A stretch of DNA of 64,000 nt from Mesorhizobium comanense (GCF_005503535.1 NZ_SCNN01000004.1:1-64000), one strand, 5' to 3'; shown: positions 39,169 through 47,770, numbered from the stretch's first letter. Notes: generated by a model from the letters alone, not told the origin. Program-made: numbers and translations.

Positions 39169-39235
39169 GGCCTTCGCCTGTTGTCGAAGCCGGGCGCTCC
39201 GGACTGTTCGGGCCCGGAGCGCTCATGCTTACGGC

Positions 39236-40321
39236 CTATTCCAGGCCCTTGGCGCGATTCCAGGCGTTCGACCACATCTTCAGCGCCTTCTGGTCGAGCG
39301 CTTTGGGCAGATGAAAGCGCTTCTGGGCTTCCGCCGAAGGATAGAGGTTCGCGTCGCCTGCCATCTTTCCGTCCAGCATCGCCAATGCCGCTTTGTTCGC
39401 GGTCGAGAACCCGGTGTCGTTGGCAGCCGCGGCGGCGATCTGCGGACGCATGACAAAGTCGATGAAGGCATGCGCCGCTTCCGGATGCGGGGCGTCCGCC
39501 GGGATCGCCAGCACGTCGGCCCAGACCAGATTGCCTTCCTTCGACAGGCGATAGGTGATGGAGAAGGGCCGCTTTGCCTCCTTCGCCCTGATGTCGGCTA
39601 TGTGCATGTCGCCTGAGAAGCCGAGCGCCACGCAGGCATCGGCTTCCGCAAGGTCGTTGATGTAGCTCGAACTGTGGAACTTGCGCACATAGGGGCGAAC
39701 CTTGGCCACCACGTCGACGGCCTTCTGCAGGATCTCGGGATCGGTAGTGTCCGGATCGAGCCCGAGATAGATCAGCGCCAGGCCCAGCACCTGCTCCGCA
39801 TCGTCGAGCATGACGACACCGCATGGGGCGAATTTGGCGACGATCGCGGGGTCGAAGAGCATGCGCAGCGAATCGACCGGGGCGTCGGGCATGATCGCGC
39901 GGACCTTGTCGATGTTGTAGCCGACGCCGGTCGTGCCCCACATCCAGGGCACGCCATGCGCCCCATCCTTGTCGACTTCGTCGACGCGGGCGACCACCGC
40001 CGGATCCAGATTTCCAAGGTTGGAAAGCCGGCTCTTGTCCAGCGTGCCCCAGACGCCGGTCGGAAGCTCGCGCTGCATGTGCGGCGACAGGTTGATGGTG
40101 ACGACATCGTAACCCGAGCCGCCGGTCAGAAGCTTGGTTTCGACGATGTCGTTTGAGTCGAACAGGTCGTAGGTGACCTTGATGCCGGTCTCCTTCTCGA
40201 ATTGCGCGACCGAGTCGGGACCGAAATAGGATTCCCAGGAATAGAGGTGCAGCACCTTCTCCTCGGCCAGCGCCGGGGACGCAAAAAGGCATGCCGCGAC
40301 AAGCGCGAGCCAGATCTTCAT
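39236..40321 (-). CDS. Polyamine-type ABC transporter substrate-binding protein (PotD/PotF-like)
   Basis: 361-residue periplasmic binding protein. Signal peptide MKIWLALVAACLFASPALA precedes the PotD/F-like start LHLYSWESYFGPDSVAQFEK, and VPWMWGTTGVGYNIDKV matches the family's ligand cleft. GGGAGG favours the second of two adjacent ATGs (40321). It is last in the agmatine operon, 58 bases after aguB, so agmatine or putrescine is the probable ligand. No permease or ATPase gene is present, so it must share one or act as a scavenger. Confidence 0.88.
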   Translation of the reverse strand: MKIWLALVAACLFASPALAEEKVLHLYSWESYFGPDSVAQFEKETGIKVTYDLFDSNDIVETKLLTGGSGYDVVTINLSPHMQRELPTGVWGTLDKSRLSNLGNLDPAVVARVDEVDKDGAHGVPWMWGTTGVGYNIDKVRAIMPDAPVDSLRMLFDPAIVAKFAPCGVVMLDDAEQVLGLALIYLGLDPDTTDPEILQKAVDVVAKVRPYVRKFHSSSYINDLAEADACVALGFSGDMHIADIRAKEAKRPFSITYRLSKEGNLVWADVLAIPADAPHPEAAHAFIDFVMRPQIAAAAANDTGFSTANKAALAMLDGKMAGDANLYPSAEAQKRFHLPKALDQKALKMWSNAWNRAKGLE

Positions 40322-40379
40322 CATTTCCTCCCTTGGTGAAAACCCCCGGTCAGGGGGTCATGCTCTCATGCAAGGCACT

Positions 40380-41270
40380 TCAAGTCGCATTCCGGGCGAG
40401 CAGGCGCTCCGGCGTCGGCTCCATCAGTGCGCCGTAGAGATCGGATCGCCGGTCGCGAAATACGCCCCAGCCACGCCGCGCGCTGGCAATCTCGTCCAGG
40501 TCGAGTGCCGCTGTTATCACGCATTCGCCGACACGGTCGGCTTCCGCCAGCTTGGCCCCGGTGTGGTCGGCGATGAAGGACGAGCCGTAGAACACGACCT
40601 CGCCGGCATCGCCTTTCTCGGCGCCAACCCGGTTGGCGGCGATGACGGGTGTCAGATTGGCGCCGGCATGCCCCTGCATGACGCGTTGCCAGTGGTCGCG
40701 CGAGTCCCAGCCGGGATAGGACGGCTCGGAACCGATGGCCGTGGGATAGATCAGCACCTCGGCGCCCGCCAGCACCATGGCGCGCGCCGCCTCGGGAAAC
40801 CATTGGTCCCAACAGACACCCGTGCCGATCCTGCCGGCGGCGGTTTCAAAGACGCGAAAGCCGGTATCGCCGTCGGCGAAATAGAACTTTTCGCAATAGC
40901 CCGGGCTGTCGGGGATATGGCTCTTGCGGTAGTGGCCCAGAACCTTGCCGTCGGCGTCGATCATGACCAGCGTATTGAACAGGCGCGAACCATCGCGCTC
41001 GAACAGCGAAACCGGCAGCACGGCGCCTGTTTCGCGGGCCAGCGCGCTCATGCGCTCGATGGTCGGATGGCCGGCGAGCGGACGCGCGCGCGCATCATGG
41101 CGCCGGTCTTCGTCAATGCAGAAATAGAGGCCTTCGAAGAGTTCTTGCAGCACGACGAGCCGCGCACCCCGCCGGGCAGCTTCGCGAACATGAAGCTCGA
41201 GCTTCTCAAGATTGGCTTCGGTGTCGTCGGTGCAGGAAATCTGAACGGCGGCGGCAATCAGCTGACGCAT
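40380..41270 (-). CDS. aguB: N-carbamoylputrescine amidase
   Basis: 296-residue nitrilase-family enzyme that hydrolyses N-carbamoylputrescine to putrescine, CO2 and ammonia. The triad is complete: Glu in VVLQELFEGLYF, Lys in GHYRKSHIPDSPGYCEKFYF, and Cys in IGTGVCWDQWFPEAARAM. This context is specific to AguB. It has no signal peptide and so is cytoplasmic. It follows the Tat-type agmatine deiminase gene by nine bases. With AguA it converts agmatine to putrescine for use as nitrogen source or polyamine. Confidence 0.95.
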   Translation of the reverse strand: MRQLIAAAVQISCTDDTEANLEKLELHVREAARRGARLVVLQELFEGLYFCIDEDRRHDARARPLAGHPTIERMSALARETGAVLPVSLFERDGSRLFNTLVMIDADGKVLGHYRKSHIPDSPGYCEKFYFADGDTGFRVFETAAGRIGTGVCWDQWFPEAARAMVLAGAEVLIYPTAIGSEPSYPGWDSRDHWQRVMQGHAGANLTPVIAANRVGAEKGDAGEVVFYGSSFIADHTGAKLAEADRVGECVITAALDLDEIASARRGWGVFRDRRSDLYGALMEPTPERLLARNAT

Positions 41271-41279
41271 GGTTTCACC

Positions 41280-42371
41280 TCACAGGGGTTGTTGCTGGGT
41301 GACGCAATGGATGCCGCCGCCATTCTCATAGATGCGGTCCATGTCAAGCTGGACGATGCGCCGCTCGGGATGCAGCCGGCCAAGCGTCTCCTTCGCCAGC
41401 GCATCGGCCTTCGCGTCGCCGAACTGCGGTGTGTACAGCGCGCCGTTGCCGACATAGTAGTTGGCATAGCTGGTGAGAACGTCGTCGCGCGTCGATCGCG
41501 CCTTTGTGGCCGCGGGTATGGAGACCACCTCGAAACCGCGCCCCCTGGCATCCCTGGCCTTGGCAAGGATGGCGAGGGCTTGCGCATGCGCCCGCCCCCA
41601 TTCGGAAGCATCGCCCGGCCAAGTGCTGGCGACGACCAATCCAGGCTTCACGAAGCGGAGCGAGCCGTCGATGTGGCCGTCCGTGATGTCTTTTGCCCGG
41701 ACGCCGGGAACCCAGATCACGGTTTCGACGCCCAGGATCGACTTGAGGTGCGCTTCGATATCGGCGCGGCTCAGACCCGGATTGCGGTTGTCGTTGACCC
41801 AGCAGCTCTCGGTCAGAAGCAAGGTGCCGTCGCCGTCATATTCGATGCCGCCGCCTTCACCCCGGATCGCCGCGGCATGGCGAGGGATGCCAAGATGCCT
41901 GGCGACACCGGCCGCCACCTCGGCATCACGCGCATGCGCCTGTTTGTTGCCCCAGCCGTTGAAGCCGAAATCGACGGCGATGGGACCTTTCGCAGAGCGC
42001 ACGAAAACCGGACCGCAATCGCGCATCCACATGTCGTCGGTCGCGAGGTCGACGAGTTCGACCCGAGGGCCGCAAAGCGCGGCGGCAAGGGTGTGCTGAT
42101 CCGCCGGCGCGGCCATCGCCACCGGTTCGTTCTCGGCGATCGCCGCCGCGAGCCTGCCCAGCGTTTCCTGTACGCTTTCGTAGTAGGCCCCGGACCCGCC
42201 ATAGATCGCCGGCGTGCTCGGCCAGGCCATCCAGGTTCGGGCATGCGGCTTCGCCTCCGCCGGGGCTACGCCCGTCCAGTCGTCGGCCCTTGCTGTCTTG
42301 ATCACGATCTCAGGCATGACCGCCAAACCCGCTGCCAGGATGAATTCGCGACGCGTCCATGATGTCCTCAT
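41280..42371 (-). CDS. aguA: Agmatine deiminase with twin-arginine signal peptide
   Basis: 363-residue agmatine deiminase (agmatine to N-carbamoylputrescine plus ammonia). Catalytic features are present: DMWMRDCGPVFV, EGGGIEYDGDG, DGHIDGSLRFV, and the nucleophile Cys in NGGGIHCVTQQQP. From ATG 42371 it begins with a twin-arginine signal: TRREFILAAGLAVMPE, hydrophobic core, and cut after ARA. This predicts folded export to the periplasm, unusual for this family. It follows the cytoplasmic paralogue by ten bases and precedes aguB. The frame is open to 42446, inside the paralogue. Confidence 0.9.
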   Translation of the reverse strand: MRTSWTRREFILAAGLAVMPEIVIKTARADDWTGVAPAEAKPHARTWMAWPSTPAIYGGSGAYYESVQETLGRLAAAIAENEPVAMAAPADQHTLAAALCGPRVELVDLATDDMWMRDCGPVFVRSAKGPIAVDFGFNGWGNKQAHARDAEVAAGVARHLGIPRHAAAIRGEGGGIEYDGDGTLLLTESCWVNDNRNPGLSRADIEAHLKSILGVETVIWVPGVRAKDITDGHIDGSLRFVKPGLVVASTWPGDASEWGRAHAQALAILAKARDARGRGFEVVSIPAATKARSTRDDVLTSYANYYVGNGALYTPQFGDAKADALAKETLGRLHPERRIVQLDMDRIYENGGGIHCVTQQQPL

Positions 42372-42381
42372 CGGTGACCCG

Positions 42382-43404
42382 CTACAGCGGCTGTTCCTGG
42401 GTGATGCAATGGATGGCGCCGCCCGCCGGCACGACGGCGCCGACATCGACGGTGACGATGCGCCGCTCGGGGAAGGCGCGCGCGACCGCTGCCTTCGCCT
42501 CTTCGCCGGACGGACGGCCGAAGGTCGGCATCACCACGCCGCCATTGACGAGCGCGAAATTGATGTAGGAGCGGGCAAAGACCTCGCTGGTCGCCTCGAC
42601 GTCATAGGCCTCGGGGATCATGATGACCTCGAAATCGCGTCCACGCGCGTCGGTCTGGCCGCGCAGAGCGGCAAGATTGTCGGCGAGAATACGCCCGTGC
42701 AGATCGGATGGATCGGGATTGTATTCGAACATCACCACGCCTGGACGCACGAAGCAGCACATGCCGTCGACATGGCCGTCCGTCTCCAGATCCAGCGGAT
42801 CCCCCGGCAGCCAGACGACCTTTTCCATGCCGAGCATGCGCATCAGCTCCTTTTCCACCCACGCCTTGGCCATGCCCGGGTTGCGGTTGGAATGGAGCAG
42901 GCTGGTCTCGGTCACGATCAGCGTGCCCTCGCCATCGGTCGTCAGCGAGCCACCCTCGCAATGCAGGAAGGACCGCAGGGCAAGAGCCCCCTCATGGGCG
43001 AGCACCCGTTCGGCAAGGGCGTTGTCCTGATCATAGGGCTCGTGCTTGCGGCCCCAGGCATTGAAACGCCACGACACGCCCGCGAGGCCGCCGTCGGCCC
43101 GTTTCAGGAATGTCGGACCGGAATCGCGGATCCAGCAATCGTCGATCGGAATTTCGACGACCTCTATGCCCTCGCCCAGCATGGCCCGGGCGCCGTCGGC
43201 GTGATCAGGGTGGGCCACCATGCTGACCGGTTCGAACCCGGCTATGGCGCGGGCGACATCGGCATAGGCCTGCTGCATGGCCGGCAGCTTGGCGGCATAC
43301 ATGTCGCGCCGGTGCGGCCAAGCCATCCATGTCTTGGCGTGAAGTTCGAACTCGGCGGGCCGGCGGAACCGCAACTGCTGTGCCGGCCATTCAACGGCGT
43401 TCAT
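42382..43404 (-). CDS. aguA: Agmatine deiminase, cytoplasmic paralogue
   Basis: 340-residue agmatine deiminase without signal peptide. Conserved sites match the second copy: DCWIRDSGPTFL, HCEGGSLTTDG, DGHVDGMCCFV, and the Cys in PAGGAIHCITQEQP. ATG 43404 with GGAG six bases upstream is chosen over ATG 43416. First gene of a four-gene operon (aguA, Tat-aguA, aguB, binding protein), divergent from a LysR regulator. The two AguA proteins are clearly different in sequence, so the duplication is old. Confidence 0.95.
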   Translation of the reverse strand: MNAVEWPAQQLRFRRPAEFELHAKTWMAWPHRRDMYAAKLPAMQQAYADVARAIAGFEPVSMVAHPDHADGARAMLGEGIEVVEIPIDDCWIRDSGPTFLKRADGGLAGVSWRFNAWGRKHEPYDQDNALAERVLAHEGALALRSFLHCEGGSLTTDGEGTLIVTETSLLHSNRNPGMAKAWVEKELMRMLGMEKVVWLPGDPLDLETDGHVDGMCCFVRPGVVMFEYNPDPSDLHGRILADNLAALRGQTDARGRDFEVIMIPEAYDVEATSEVFARSYINFALVNGGVVMPTFGRPSGEEAKAAVARAFPERRIVTVDVGAVVPAGGAIHCITQEQPL

Positions 43405-43468
43405 GAAATGCTCCATTCATTTGTGGTTCTCATTGTTAAGCAGGCCAAGCCGGCATACAACTGAGAAG

Positions 43469-43485
43469 CATTCCTGCTTAGAATG
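43469..43485. promoter_or_regulatory. LysR-type T-N11-A operator between lysR and the agmatine operon
   Basis: CATTC-N7-GAATG is a dyad containing the T-N11-A core bound by LysR regulators. It lies 15 bases upstream of the regulator start. The same 95-base gap holds two more inverted pairs: CCATTCATT/AATGAATGG (43413-43421, 43482-43490) and TAAGCAGG/CCTGCTTA (43437-43444, 43473-43480), suggesting several half-sites across the divergent promoters. Confidence 0.7.
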
Positions 43486-43499
43486 AATGGAATTCATGA

Positions 43500-44396
43500 A
43501 TGGTGAAGTTCCGCCATATCCCGCCGACCCAGTTCCTGAAGGGCTTCGAGGCCGCGTCGCGGCTGGAAAACTTCAGCCGCGCGGCCGAGGAGCTGGGCCT
43601 CACCCAGTCCGCCATCAGCCACCAGATGCGCCTGCTGGAGGGCCATATCGGCCAGCCCCTGTTCCTGCGCAGCGGCCGCGAGGTGCGGTTGACGGACGCT
43701 GGGCGCGATTATCAGCGCACGGTGCGCCGCTGTCTTGAGCTGATGGAGGAGGGCTATCGCCGCCTCGAACCCTACCGGAAGCCCGGCAGCGTGGTCATCT
43801 ATGCCCCGCGCGACTTCGCCCGGCGCTGGCTGCTGCATCGCCTGCCGTCGCTGCGGGCGGCGGCCCCGGGCTGCGAACCCTGGCTGGACACGAGCGGAAC
43901 GCCGGTCGATTTCGAGACCCTGGAAATCGACCTTGCGATCGTCCACGCCGACGCACCGCCGGAGGGCTGTGAAAGCCTGCTGATCGCGACAGACGTTCTG
44001 TCCCCGGTCATGACGGCGGAACGCGCTGCGTCCTTGCGGCAAGCTCCCGACCTGCTTGATGCGCCTCTCATTCATGACGAGCGCCCTATCGGCTGGGCGG
44101 ACTGGTTCCTGCACGCCGGCATCGCGGTGAACGGAACCTGGGCGGGAAGCAACTTCAGCGACAGCGATTTCGCCCTGGCCGCTGCCGAGCTCGGCCAGGG
44201 CGTGGCGCTCGGCAGCCTGACGCTTGCCGAGAAGGCGCTTGCCGATGGGTCACTAAAACAGCCCTTTGGTCATGTTCTTGAAACCGGCCGCGCCTGGTAT
44301 GCCATATCGACGCCCGACCGGCTCAGGGATGCCGACGTGCGCGGCGCATGGAATTGGCTGCGGGACGCTACAGCCGACCGTGGCACACCACCTTGA
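43500..44396 (+). CDS. LysR family transcriptional regulator of the agmatine operon
   Basis: 298-residue LysR protein close to the GcvA branch. N-terminal winged helix: FEAASRLENFSRAAEELGLT, QSAISHQMRLLEGHIGQPLF. The C-terminal effector domain resembles GcvA (ALAAAELGQGVALGSLTLAE). It is divergent from aguA with 95 bases between starts that contain LysR-type dyads. It probably activates the operon in response to agmatine or an intermediate, which is inference. Confidence 0.93.
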   Translation: MVKFRHIPPTQFLKGFEAASRLENFSRAAEELGLTQSAISHQMRLLEGHIGQPLFLRSGREVRLTDAGRDYQRTVRRCLELMEEGYRRLEPYRKPGSVVIYAPRDFARRWLLHRLPSLRAAAPGCEPWLDTSGTPVDFETLEIDLAIVHADAPPEGCESLLIATDVLSPVMTAERAASLRQAPDLLDAPLIHDERPIGWADWFLHAGIAVNGTWAGSNFSDSDFALAAAELGQGVALGSLTLAEKALADGSLKQPFGHVLETGRAWYAISTPDRLRDADVRGAWNWLRDATADRGTPP

Positions 44397-44575
44397 AGGC
44401 AATCTTCCGGGCCCGGGCGGCGCGTTCGGTACAGGCAATTCGGCATGTCGGGACTGCCGGACCGATAGCCTATCGAATTTGATCGGGAAGTTGCGGGCTG
44501 AGATCGGCCTTTTGCCAGGTCAACTGAAGATCGAAATTGACCGGAACCGTCCGGCGCCGCTTCTTCGAAAGGCGG

Positions 44576-44660
44576 TGGTGCCCCTAGCCGGGATCGAACC
44601 AGCACTCCTTGCGGAACTCGATTTTGAGTCGAGCGCGTCTACCAATTCCGCCATAGGGGC
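44576..44660 (-). tRNA. tRNA-Leu (anticodon CAA)
   Basis: 85 bases including an encoded CCA. Acceptor stem GCCCCTA/TAGGGGC, anticodon stem CTCGA/TCGAG with loop CTCAAAA giving anticodon CAA (reads UUG). It has a long variable arm as expected for a class II tRNA and T-loop GGTTCGATCCC. A good promoter lies just upstream. Confidence 0.96.
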
Positions 44661-44687
44661 TCAGGCCGGGCGGCCTGGATGGCGCGG

Positions 44688-44715
44688 ACTATACGGTTGG
44701 GTGCCTGTTCGTCAA
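44688..44715 (-). promoter_or_regulatory. Promoter of tRNA-Leu
   Basis: Minus-strand TTGACG (44710-44715) and TATAGT (44688-44693) are 16 bases apart. The predicted start near 44681 is about 20 bases before the tRNA 5' end. Confidence 0.7.
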
Positions 44716-44931
44716 CTGGCCAATTCTCCCAAAAATCCGGCTGCGACCAAACTTCGCCTTTCGATTTCGTGGCGGCGCTGCCATTGTGCGGCGCGGAAAA
44801 TCTTTCTAGACAGGCGGCGCGTCAGGGCGCGGCGTGGCTGAAGACATGGATGCGGCGCCTTACGTCCTTTCACCCATGCCTTTGTCCCAAGCCGGTTATG
44901 CGTGTTTGGGCGATTTGCATTAGGAGAGCCG

Positions 44932-45525
44932 ATGCTTCGCGGACTTTACGACTGGACCTTGTCGCTGGCGGCGCGGAAATCCGCCGAATGGTGGCTGGCC
45001 TTCATCGCCTTTGTCGAAAGCTCCGTATTCCTGGTGCCGGCGGACGTCCTCTATCTGCCGATGGCGCTGTCGCGCCCGGACCGGGCCTACCGCTACGCGC
45101 TGGTCGCCACCGTCGCTTCCGTGTTAGGCGGCGTTGCCGGCTGGTTCATCGGCCACTACGCCTATGACGCAGTGGCGCGGCCGATCCTCGAATTCTACGG
45201 CAAGTATGACGAGTTCGAACAGCTGCGGGCTTCGGCTGGCGTTGGCATCGAGCTCATCGTTCTGATGCTGATCACCTCGGGCGCGGCGCATCTGCCGCCG
45301 ATCAAGGTGGTGACGATCCTGTCGGGCGCTCTCGGCGTCAACCTGGTGCTGTTCATCGTGCTGGCCATCGTGGCGCGCGGCGGCCGCTTCCTGCTGCTGG
45401 CGTGGCTTTTGCGCCGCTATGGCGAGCCAATCCGCGAATTCATCGAAAAGCGCCTCGGACTGATCGCCGGAGCCGCCGCGGTTGCCCTGATTTTGCTCTA
45501 TATCCTGATCAAATACGCGCTCTGA
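44932..45525 (+). CDS. YqaA-like membrane protein (VTT/DedA-related)
   Basis: 197-residue inner-membrane protein with four to five hydrophobic segments. The pattern FIAFVESSVFLVPADVLYLPMAL and GGVAGWFIGHYAYDAVARP matches the VTT (DedA-like) domain of YqaA proteins, thought to act in lipid scrambling or membrane homeostasis. TAGGAGA lies before ATG 44932, favoured over 44902. It probably begins a transcript that includes dsbB 81 bases downstream, although a long palindrome lies between. Confidence 0.85.
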   Translation: MLRGLYDWTLSLAARKSAEWWLAFIAFVESSVFLVPADVLYLPMALSRPDRAYRYALVATVASVLGGVAGWFIGHYAYDAVARPILEFYGKYDEFEQLRASAGVGIELIVLMLITSGAAHLPPIKVVTILSGALGVNLVLFIVLAIVARGGRFLLLAWLLRRYGEPIREFIEKRLGLIAGAAAVALILLYILIKYAL

Positions 45526-45532
45526 GGCCTTG

Positions 45533-45560
45533 GTCTCAAAACCGATATCGGTTTTGAGAC
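45533..45560. repeat. 28-bp perfect palindrome between YqaA and dsbB
   Basis: Arms GTCTCAAAACCGAT (45533-45546) and ATCGGTTTTGAGAC (45547-45560) abut with no spacer. It begins seven bases after the upstream stop. There is no T-run beyond the stem. It could be a dimer binding site or a transcript hairpin with CGATATCG at its tip. Confidence 0.7.
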
Positions 45561-45606
45561 GGGCAAGCGCACCTGGCGGGCGGCGAACACAACGGACGAA
45601 AGACCC

Positions 45607-46125
45607 ATGACAGCGACCATGAATGCCGATACCGGACGCCAGCGCACGCGCATGGCCTTGTTTCTCGCCATCGCCATGGCCGCGACTGTCGGCTCGGCGC
45701 TCGGCTTTGAGCATATCGGCGGCTACATCCCTTGCCATCTCTGCCTGGAGCAGCGCACCCCCTATTATGTCGGCGTGCCGTTGATGGTGCTGGCCGCGAT
45801 TGCATCGATACTGCGCGCGCCCGCGTGGATTACGCGCGGCCTGCTGGCGATCGGCGGCCTGCTGATGCTGTACGGCCTCTATCTCGGCATCTACCACTCC
45901 GGCGTGGAATGGCACTGGTGGGCCGGTCCGACCGATTGCACGGCCGGCGCCGCACCGGTCGACACCGGCGGCAAGGGCGTGCTCGACGCGCTCGACAAAT
46001 TCGTCCCGCCCTCCTGCGACAAGGCGGCGCTGCGCATCCTCGGCCTGTCGCTCGCCGGCTGGAACGCCATCGCCAGCCTGATCCTGGCCGCCGTCGCCTT
46101 CCGCGGCGCGCTGGCCCGCGACTAG
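45607..46125 (+). CDS. DsbB-type disulfide bond formation protein
   Basis: 172-residue four-helix inner-membrane protein that would reoxidise periplasmic DsbA and pass electrons to ubiquinone. The two redox pairs of DsbB are present: CHLC in GYIPCHLCLEQRTPYY (with the conserved EQR) and the second-loop cysteines in GPTDCTAG and VPPSCDKAAL. The loop between them is longer than in E. coli. No dsbA gene lies adjacent. Confidence 0.92.
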   Translation: MTATMNADTGRQRTRMALFLAIAMAATVGSALGFEHIGGYIPCHLCLEQRTPYYVGVPLMVLAAIASILRAPAWITRGLLAIGGLLMLYGLYLGIYHSGVEWHWWAGPTDCTAGAAPVDTGGKGVLDALDKFVPPSCDKAALRILGLSLAGWNAIASLILAAVAFRGALARD

Positions 46126-46307
46126 CTAAACCAGCGCGACGCGGAGTTCGCCCAGAAATTCGGCCGGCTGAGTCGAGTGCCGCGGCTTTCGAGAGCCGGA
46201 GCGGAGCGTACTCAAGGACGTGAGCTCAGTTCCACTGCGATGCAGCAGAATAGGGAAAGCTCGGTAAGCTGCGTCAGGCGGCCAGCATGGCGGATTTCTG
46301 CCGAACT

Positions 46308-46865
46308 CTATGGTTCGAGTTCGACATCCCAGTAGAGATAATCCATCCAGCTTTCATGCAGATGGTTCGGCGGGAACAGCCGGCCGTTGTTGTGCAGATC
46401 ATGCACGGTCGGCTGATACGGCTTCTGCAGCGGCCACATCTTGGCCTGCGACGGCATCATGCCGCCCTTCCTCAAATTGCACGGAGAACAGGCGGCCACG
46501 ACATTCTCCCATGTCGTGGCGCCGCCGCGATGGCGCGGGATGACATGATCGAAGGTCAGGTCTTCAGGCGTGCCGCAATACTGGCACTGGAAACGATCGC
46601 GCAGGAACACATTGAAGCGCGTGAAGGCAGGATGCCTGGACGGCTTCACATAGGCCTTCAGGCTGACCACGCTGGGCAGCCGCATCGAGAAGGTCGGCGA
46701 GGAAACCGCGTGCTCGTATTCGGCGACGATGTTCACCCGGTCGAGGAACACCGCCTTGATGGCGTCCTGCCAGGACCAGAGCGACAAGGGGTAATAGCTG
46801 AGCGGACGGTAATCCGCATTCAGCACCAGCGCTGGAAGCCCATCCGGAGATACGGCAACCGTCAC
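46308..46865 (-). CDS. HNH endonuclease family protein
   Basis: 185-residue protein with a full HNH motif: two zinc CxxC pairs (CQYCG and CSPCN) and the catalytic DHVIPRHRGGATTWENVV. The N-terminal part (PALVLNADYRPLSYYPLSLW) is typical of a chromosomal HNH family found throughout alphaproteobacteria and cyanobacteria; its role is unknown. It is not linked to any mobile element here. The upstream 182 bases (46126-46307) after dsbB hold nothing recognisable. Confidence 0.9.
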   Translation of the reverse strand: MTVAVSPDGLPALVLNADYRPLSYYPLSLWSWQDAIKAVFLDRVNIVAEYEHAVSSPTFSMRLPSVVSLKAYVKPSRHPAFTRFNVFLRDRFQCQYCGTPEDLTFDHVIPRHRGGATTWENVVAACSPCNLRKGGMMPSQAKMWPLQKPYQPTVHDLHNNGRLFPPNHLHESWMDYLYWDVELEP

Positions 46866-47035
46866 CTTGTTGACCTCCTTGGTTCGCGCATGGCCCCGAA
46901 AATCGAACTCGACTTCCGGAAAGGATCATGCGCCGCTTCAAAAGTCCTTCCGTTCGGCGCGGATACTGTAAGCCCGACATGACAGGGATGTGAAGCGGAT
47001 TGTCGTTGGGACGAAGCGCCAAAAATACCCCATTT

Positions 47036-47695
47036 TCATGCTTTTTCGGCAGTTCCGCTCGGCGGGGCGGCATCCCTGCCCCTGGTCTCGCGGTAGTAGG
47101 ACCAGAAAAGCCGCGATGCGACCCCTCGCCAGGGGCTCCATGATTCGGCCAGCGCGATCAGCATTTTCTCCGGCGGACGCGGCTCGATGCCCAGCGCATG
47201 GCCGACCGCGCTCTGCAAGGCGACGTCCCTCGCCGGGAAGATGTCGGGATGCCCGGCGGCGAACAGCAGATAGACTTCGGCTGTCCAGGGACCGATCCCG
47301 GGCACCGCCGTCATCGCCGCGATCGCCTCCGAGGCGTCCAGGGAGCAGAGATGATGCAGGTCGAGACCGTCGGCCACCGCCTGCGCGACCGCGATCAGTC
47401 CACGCTGCTTGGGCCGCGACAGGCCGGCCTCACGGAACATGTCCTCGCCCGCCGCGAGGATCGCCAGCGGCGTCAGCGGATCGACGAGCTTCGTCAACCG
47501 GCCGAAGATCGCATCGGCGCTGGCGCGTGACACCTGCTGCGAGACGATGATCGAGGCGAGGCTCCTGAACCCCGGCTCCGAAAGCCTGAGCGGCACCTCT
47601 CCGGCCATGGCGCGCACCTTTTCCAGGCGCGGATCGATGACGCAAAGCGCATCGAGCCCGCGCGCAACGTCGTCCAGTGTCGCGATGCGTTGCAT
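47036..47695 (-). CDS. DNA-3-methyladenine glycosylase II (AlkA-like HhH-GPD)
   Basis: 219-residue base-excision repair glycosylase. The helix-hairpin-helix AMTAVPGIGPWTAEVYLLFA and catalytic Asp in IFPARDVALQSAVG are present, and IIVSQQVSRASADAIFGRL is typical of the Mag/AlkA group. It lacks the N-terminal AlkA domain of E. coli (282 aa), as in short Mag-type enzymes. AAGGA precedes ATG 47695; the frame continues upstream but overlaps the divergent gluQ gene. Confidence 0.92.
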   Translation of the reverse strand: MQRIATLDDVARGLDALCVIDPRLEKVRAMAGEVPLRLSEPGFRSLASIIVSQQVSRASADAIFGRLTKLVDPLTPLAILAAGEDMFREAGLSRPKQRGLIAVAQAVADGLDLHHLCSLDASEAIAAMTAVPGIGPWTAEVYLLFAAGHPDIFPARDVALQSAVGHALGIEPRPPEKMLIALAESWSPWRGVASRLFWSYYRETRGRDAAPPSGTAEKA

Positions 47696-47770
47696 GGTAT
47701 CCTTGTCCTCGAATGTGCCGCAAAATAACAACGGCCAAAACCGCCGCACAACCCGATTGCCGCTCGAGAC

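Noticed and set aside
40368-42362. 664-codon plus-strand frame over aguB and aguA
   Set aside because: Antisense shadow of two clear enzymes; no domain.
46126-46307. Possible gene remnant between dsbB and the HNH gene
   Set aside because: No frame with recognisable similarity; only short open stretches.
46308-46865. HNH endonuclease as a sign of a mobile intron or prophage
   Set aside because: The family is a conserved chromosomal one, and there is no intron, integrase or phage gene nearby.
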